Origin: an uncultured Lachnospiraceae bacterium
GTDB lineage: Bacteria; Bacillota; Clostridia; Lachnospirales; Lachnospiraceae
Length of the DNA stretch: 8,389 nucleotides
Reading direction: 5' to 3'
Assembly (NCBI GenBank): GCA_910588895.1
Contig: CAJUSS010000147.1
Location: 1 to 8,389, forward strand
Positions 5,759 through 8,389 of this stretch are shown here, in pieces (the stretch's first letter is position 1; each line of letters starts with the position of its first letter). Under the pieces are notes generated by a model. That model saw nothing but the letters and a program-made list of their open reading frames with translations, did no database searches and was not told the DNA's origin. Made by a program: the position numbers and the translations under genes.

Positions 5759-7429
5759 ATGAAGACAGATATCCAGATCGCACAGGAAGCCAAGATGTCC
5801 CCGATCAAGGAGGTAGCCGCCCAGTACGGGATCGGAGAGGATGAGCTGGAGCTCTACGGAAAGTACAAAGCAAAGCTGAGCGATGAGCTCTGGGAGCAGA
5901 TCAAGGACCGGCCCGACGGCAAGCTGGTGCTGGTGACGGCGATCAATCCCACACCGGCAGGCGAGGGGAAGACCACTACCACGGTAGGCTTAGGCCAGGC
6001 CCTGGGAAAGATGGGCAAGAAGGCGATCATCGCCCTCAGAGAGCCCTCCTTGGGGCCATGCTTTGGCATTAAGGGCGGAGCGGCAGGCGGCGGCTATGCC
6101 CAGGTGGTCCCTATGGAGGATCTAAATCTGCATTTTACCGGCGATTTCCATGCCATCACCTCCGCCAATAACCTGCTGGCCGCTCTTTTGGACAACCATA
6201 TCCAGCAGGGCAATGCTCTTGGGATCGATACCAGGCAGATCCTCTGGAAGCGCTGCCTGGACATGAACGATCGTGTCCTTCGAAATGTGGTGGTGGGCCT
6301 TGGGGCCAAGCCGGACGGCTTTGTACGGGAAGACCATTTCGTGATCACCGTCGCCTCAGAGATCATGGCGATCCTCTGTCTGGCGGACGATATGGAGGAC
6401 TTAAAGGCAAGGCTGGGACGGATCATCGTGGCCTATGACTATGCCGGGGAGCCGGTGACGGCCGCCCAGTTAAATGCGGTGGGCGCTATGGCCGCTTTAT
6501 TAAAGGATGCATTAAAGCCGAACCTGATCCAGACCTTAGAGCATACCGGCGCGATCGTACACGGCGGCCCATTTGCCAATATCGCCCATGGGTGCAACAG
6601 CGTCCGGGCCACAAGGACCGCTCTGAAGCTGGCGGATATCACCGTTACGGAGGCCGGGTTCGGAGCCGACTTAGGCGCGGAAAAATTCTTAGATATCAAA
6701 TGTCGGATGGCCGGGTTAAAGCCGGATGCAGTGGTGCTGGTAGCCACGGTCCGGGCATTAAAATACAACGGCGGCGTGGCAAAGGCCGACTTAGGCGAGG
6801 AGAATGTGGAGGCCTTAAAAAAGGGTATCGTGAACCTGGAAAAGCACATCGAGAACCTGCAGAAATACAAGGTCCCCGTGGTCGTGACCTTAAATTCTTT
6901 CATAACCGACACCGAGGCGGAATACGCATTTATAAAGGGCTTCTGTGAGGAAAAGGGCTGTGCCTTCGCTCTCTCCGAGGTCTGGGCAAAAGGCGGCGAG
7001 GGCGGGATCGCCCTGGCAGAGAAGGTGCTGGAGACCCTAAAGGAGAAGGAGAGCCATTTCGCCCCGATCTATCCGGACGAGATGAGCCTGACGGAAAAGA
7101 TCGAGACCGTGGCAAAGGAGATCTACGGCGCGGACGGCGTGACCTATGCCCCGGCTGCGGCAAAAGCCCTTAAGAAGGCAACGGAGATGGGCTTTGGAAG
7201 GATGCCGGTCTGCATGGCCAAGACCCAATATTCCTTATCCGATGACCAGAACAAGCTGGGCCGCCCCCAGGGCTTCCAGGTCAATGTGCGGGATGCCTAT
7301 GTCTCCGCGGGCGCGGGTTTTGTGGTCGCCTTGACCGGCGCGATCATGACCATGCCGGGCCTGCCCAAGAAGCCGGCGGCGGACAGCATCGACATAGACG
7401 AAAACGGCGTGATCACCGGGCTGTTCTAA
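5759..7429 (+). CDS. fhs: Formate--tetrahydrofolate ligase (10-formyl-THF synthetase)
   Basis: Joins formate to tetrahydrofolate with ATP to give 10-formyl-THF, feeding purine and formyl-methionine synthesis, and the methyl branch of the Wood-Ljungdahl pathway where that exists. The 556-residue length matches the monofunctional bacterial enzyme. Visible motifs are MKTDIQIAQEAKM at the N-terminus, P-loop TPAGEGKTTTT (65-75), REPSLGPCFGIKGGAAGGGY (94-113), PMEDLNLHFTGDFHAI (118-133) and the C-terminal TGAIMTMPGLPKKPA block, ending in GVITGLF. The ATG at 5759 is chosen because family similarity begins exactly there. The frame is open upstream to a GTG at 5696 overlapping the ftsK stop, but those 21 codons are not family-like. 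The ribosome binding site is irregular (AAGG at 5744-5747, GTAAGGG just before the ATG). The gap to ftsK is 59 bases with no terminator, so cotranscription is likely. Confidence 0.98.
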   Translation: MKTDIQIAQEAKMSPIKEVAAQYGIGEDELELYGKYKAKLSDELWEQIKDRPDGKLVLVTAINPTPAGEGKTTTTVGLGQALGKMGKKAIIALREPSLGPCFGIKGGAAGGGYAQVVPMEDLNLHFTGDFHAITSANNLLAALLDNHIQQGNALGIDTRQILWKRCLDMNDRVLRNVVVGLGAKPDGFVREDHFVITVASEIMAILCLADDMEDLKARLGRIIVAYDYAGEPVTAAQLNAVGAMAALLKDALKPNLIQTLEHTGAIVHGGPFANIAHGCNSVRATRTALKLADITVTEAGFGADLGAEKFLDIKCRMAGLKPDAVVLVATVRALKYNGGVAKADLGEENVEALKKGIVNLEKHIENLQKYKVPVVVTLNSFITDTEAEYAFIKGFCEEKGCAFALSEVWAKGGEGGIALAEKVLETLKEKESHFAPIYPDEMSLTEKIETVAKEIYGADGVTYAPAAAKALKKATEMGFGRMPVCMAKTQYSLSDDQNKLGRPQGFQVNVRDAYVSAGAGFVVALTGAIMTMPGLPKKPAADSIDIDENGVITGLF

Positions 7430-7465
7430 GACCGGGTAGGAGCGAGACAGGAGAAAAGGAGACCT

Positions 7466-8389
7466 ATGAAGATAACAGACTGGCTGCAGGAGATCAGCTA
7501 TGAGGTAGTACAGGGGAGCTTAAAGGCGGAGGTGACGGAGGTCGTCTACGATTCCAGGAAAGCATGCCCGGGGGCCGTGTTTGTGTGTATGAGGGGGGCA
7601 AGGACCGATTCCCATAGCTTCTGCTCCCAGGTCTATGAGGCGGGGACTAGGGTGTTCGTGGTGGAGCACCCGGTCGCACTTCCCCAGGACGCGCTCATCT
7701 TAAAGGTGGAAAACGGCCGTCAGGCCCTGGCCCGCCTTTCGGCCGCCCGCTTCGGCTATCCGGACCGGAAGATGGTGACGATCGGCGTGACCGGGACCAA
7801 GGGAAAGACCACCACCACCCACATGATCAAGGCGATATTGGAGGCCTGCGGGAAAAAGGTGGGGATGGTGGGGACCAATGGGATTTATTTTGCCGGCGTG
7901 GCGGAGCCCACGGTGAACACTACGCCGGAATCCTATCAGCTCCACCGCTATTTTGACCGGATGGTGGAGGCCGGATGCGAGTATATGGTCATGGAGGTCT
8001 CCTCCCAGGCTTTCAAGCTGCACCGGACAGACGGGATCTTCTTCGACTTCGGGATCTTCACCAACCTGTCCCCGGACCATATCGGAAAGGATGAACATGC
8101 AAACTTTGCGGAATATCTGTCCTGTAAGGCGAAGATCTTTACCCAGAGCCGGATCGGGATCGGGGACCTGGATGACGCTCATTTCGGAGAGGTGACGAAA
8201 GCAGCCGAATGCCCTGTATACACATACAGCTTAGAGCAGGAGGCGGACTTTATGGCGGAGGATATCCGCTATGTGGAGGATGCGGGCACCGTAGGGCTGG
8301 GCTTTAAGGTGAAGGGACGCCTTGCGGCAGATATAACGGTAGGGATACCGGGGCGTTTCAATGTGTCCAATGCTATGGCCGCCTTGAGC
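7466..8389 (+). CDS. murE: MurE-family Mur ligase, 5' part (runs off the window)
   Basis: An ATP-dependent Mur ligase closest to MurE, which adds the third amino acid to UDP-MurNAc-L-Ala-D-Glu in peptidoglycan precursor synthesis. The first 308 codons are present and open to the last base; C-terminal domain 3 is missing. The N-terminal domain has YDSRKACPGAVFVCMRG (28-44). The central ATPase domain has P-loop GVTGTKGKTTTT (107-118), NTTPES (151-156), MEVSSQAF (176-183) and FTNLSPDHIG (198-207). K221 in YLSCKAKIF fits the carbamylated lysine of Mur ligases. Several motifs differ from standard MurE: K112 replaces the usual Asn, Q181 the His of SSHAL, and IGKDEH follows the DH where LDFHG is usual. 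It may therefore be a second, MurE-like ligase. The residues that choose diaminopimelate or lysine lie beyond the window. AAGGAG at 7456-7461 precedes the ATG; the gene follows fhs by 36 bases. Confidence 0.87.
   Translation, partial: MKITDWLQEISYEVVQGSLKAEVTEVVYDSRKACPGAVFVCMRGARTDSHSFCSQVYEAGTRVFVVEHPVALPQDALILKVENGRQALARLSAARFGYPDRKMVTIGVTGTKGKTTTTHMIKAILEACGKKVGMVGTNGIYFAGVAEPTVNTTPESYQLHRYFDRMVEAGCEYMVMEVSSQAFKLHRTDGIFFDFGIFTNLSPDHIGKDEHANFAEYLSCKAKIFTQSRIGIGDLDDAHFGEVTKAAECPVYTYSLEQEADFMAEDIRYVEDAGTVGLGFKVKGRLAADITVGIPGRFNVSNAMAALS

Noticed and set aside
4626..5783. 385-residue open frame on the - strand opposite the ftsK motor domain
   Set aside because: It is antisense to the highly conserved FtsK motor. 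Its His/Asp/Arg-rich composition is what the complement of that codon usage gives.

Overview
The window reads as a chromosomal housekeeping stretch from a GC-rich, anaerobic member of the Bacillota, most likely a Lachnospiraceae-type clostridium. This is inferred from three things: a formate--tetrahydrofolate ligase of clostridial type, a DUF896/YnzC-family small protein (typical of Bacillota), and AGGAGG-like ribosome binding sites. No rRNA, tRNA, CRISPR array, insertion sequence, phage or plasmid gene is visible. All six protein genes lie on the + strand.

Layout. (1) 30-893: proB, glutamate 5-kinase without the C-terminal PUA domain. (2) 894-995: a 102-base gap with only weak hairpins; proA is not here. 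(3) 996-1220: a DUF896-family small protein. Its last 26 bases overlap (4) 1195-2031: a 5-formyltetrahydrofolate cyclo-ligase with an unusual charged N-terminal extension of about 70 residues. (5) 2032-2396: a 365-base intergenic region, poorer in GC than its neighbours, with a good sigma-A-type promoter at its end (TTGCAA, 17 bases, TATACT). (6) 2397-5699: an FtsK/SpoIIIE DNA translocase of 1100 residues that starts at GTG behind a perfect AGGAGG. Its long linker holds a degenerate ten-residue tandem repeat. (7) 5759-7429: fhs, formate--tetrahydrofolate ligase, complete. (8) 7466-8389: the first 308 residues of a MurE-family Mur ligase that runs off the window. Several of its signature motifs differ from housekeeping MurE.

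How the genes fit together. proB makes the first intermediate of proline synthesis. The cyclo-ligase returns 5-formyl-THF to the active folate pool, and fhs charges THF with formate, so two one-carbon/folate genes flank the translocase. FtsK moves chromosomal DNA through the closing septum, and the Mur ligase acts in, or near, peptidoglycan precursor synthesis. The likely transcription units are proB to the cyclo-ligase, and ftsK-fhs-mur from the promoter at 2317-2345. The gaps inside the second unit are 59 and 36 bases, and I see no terminator in them.

I did not find a convincing new multi-gene system. The points most worth a second look are the divergent Mur ligase motifs, the ten-residue repeats in the FtsK linker, the cyclo-ligase N-terminal extension, and the missing proA.
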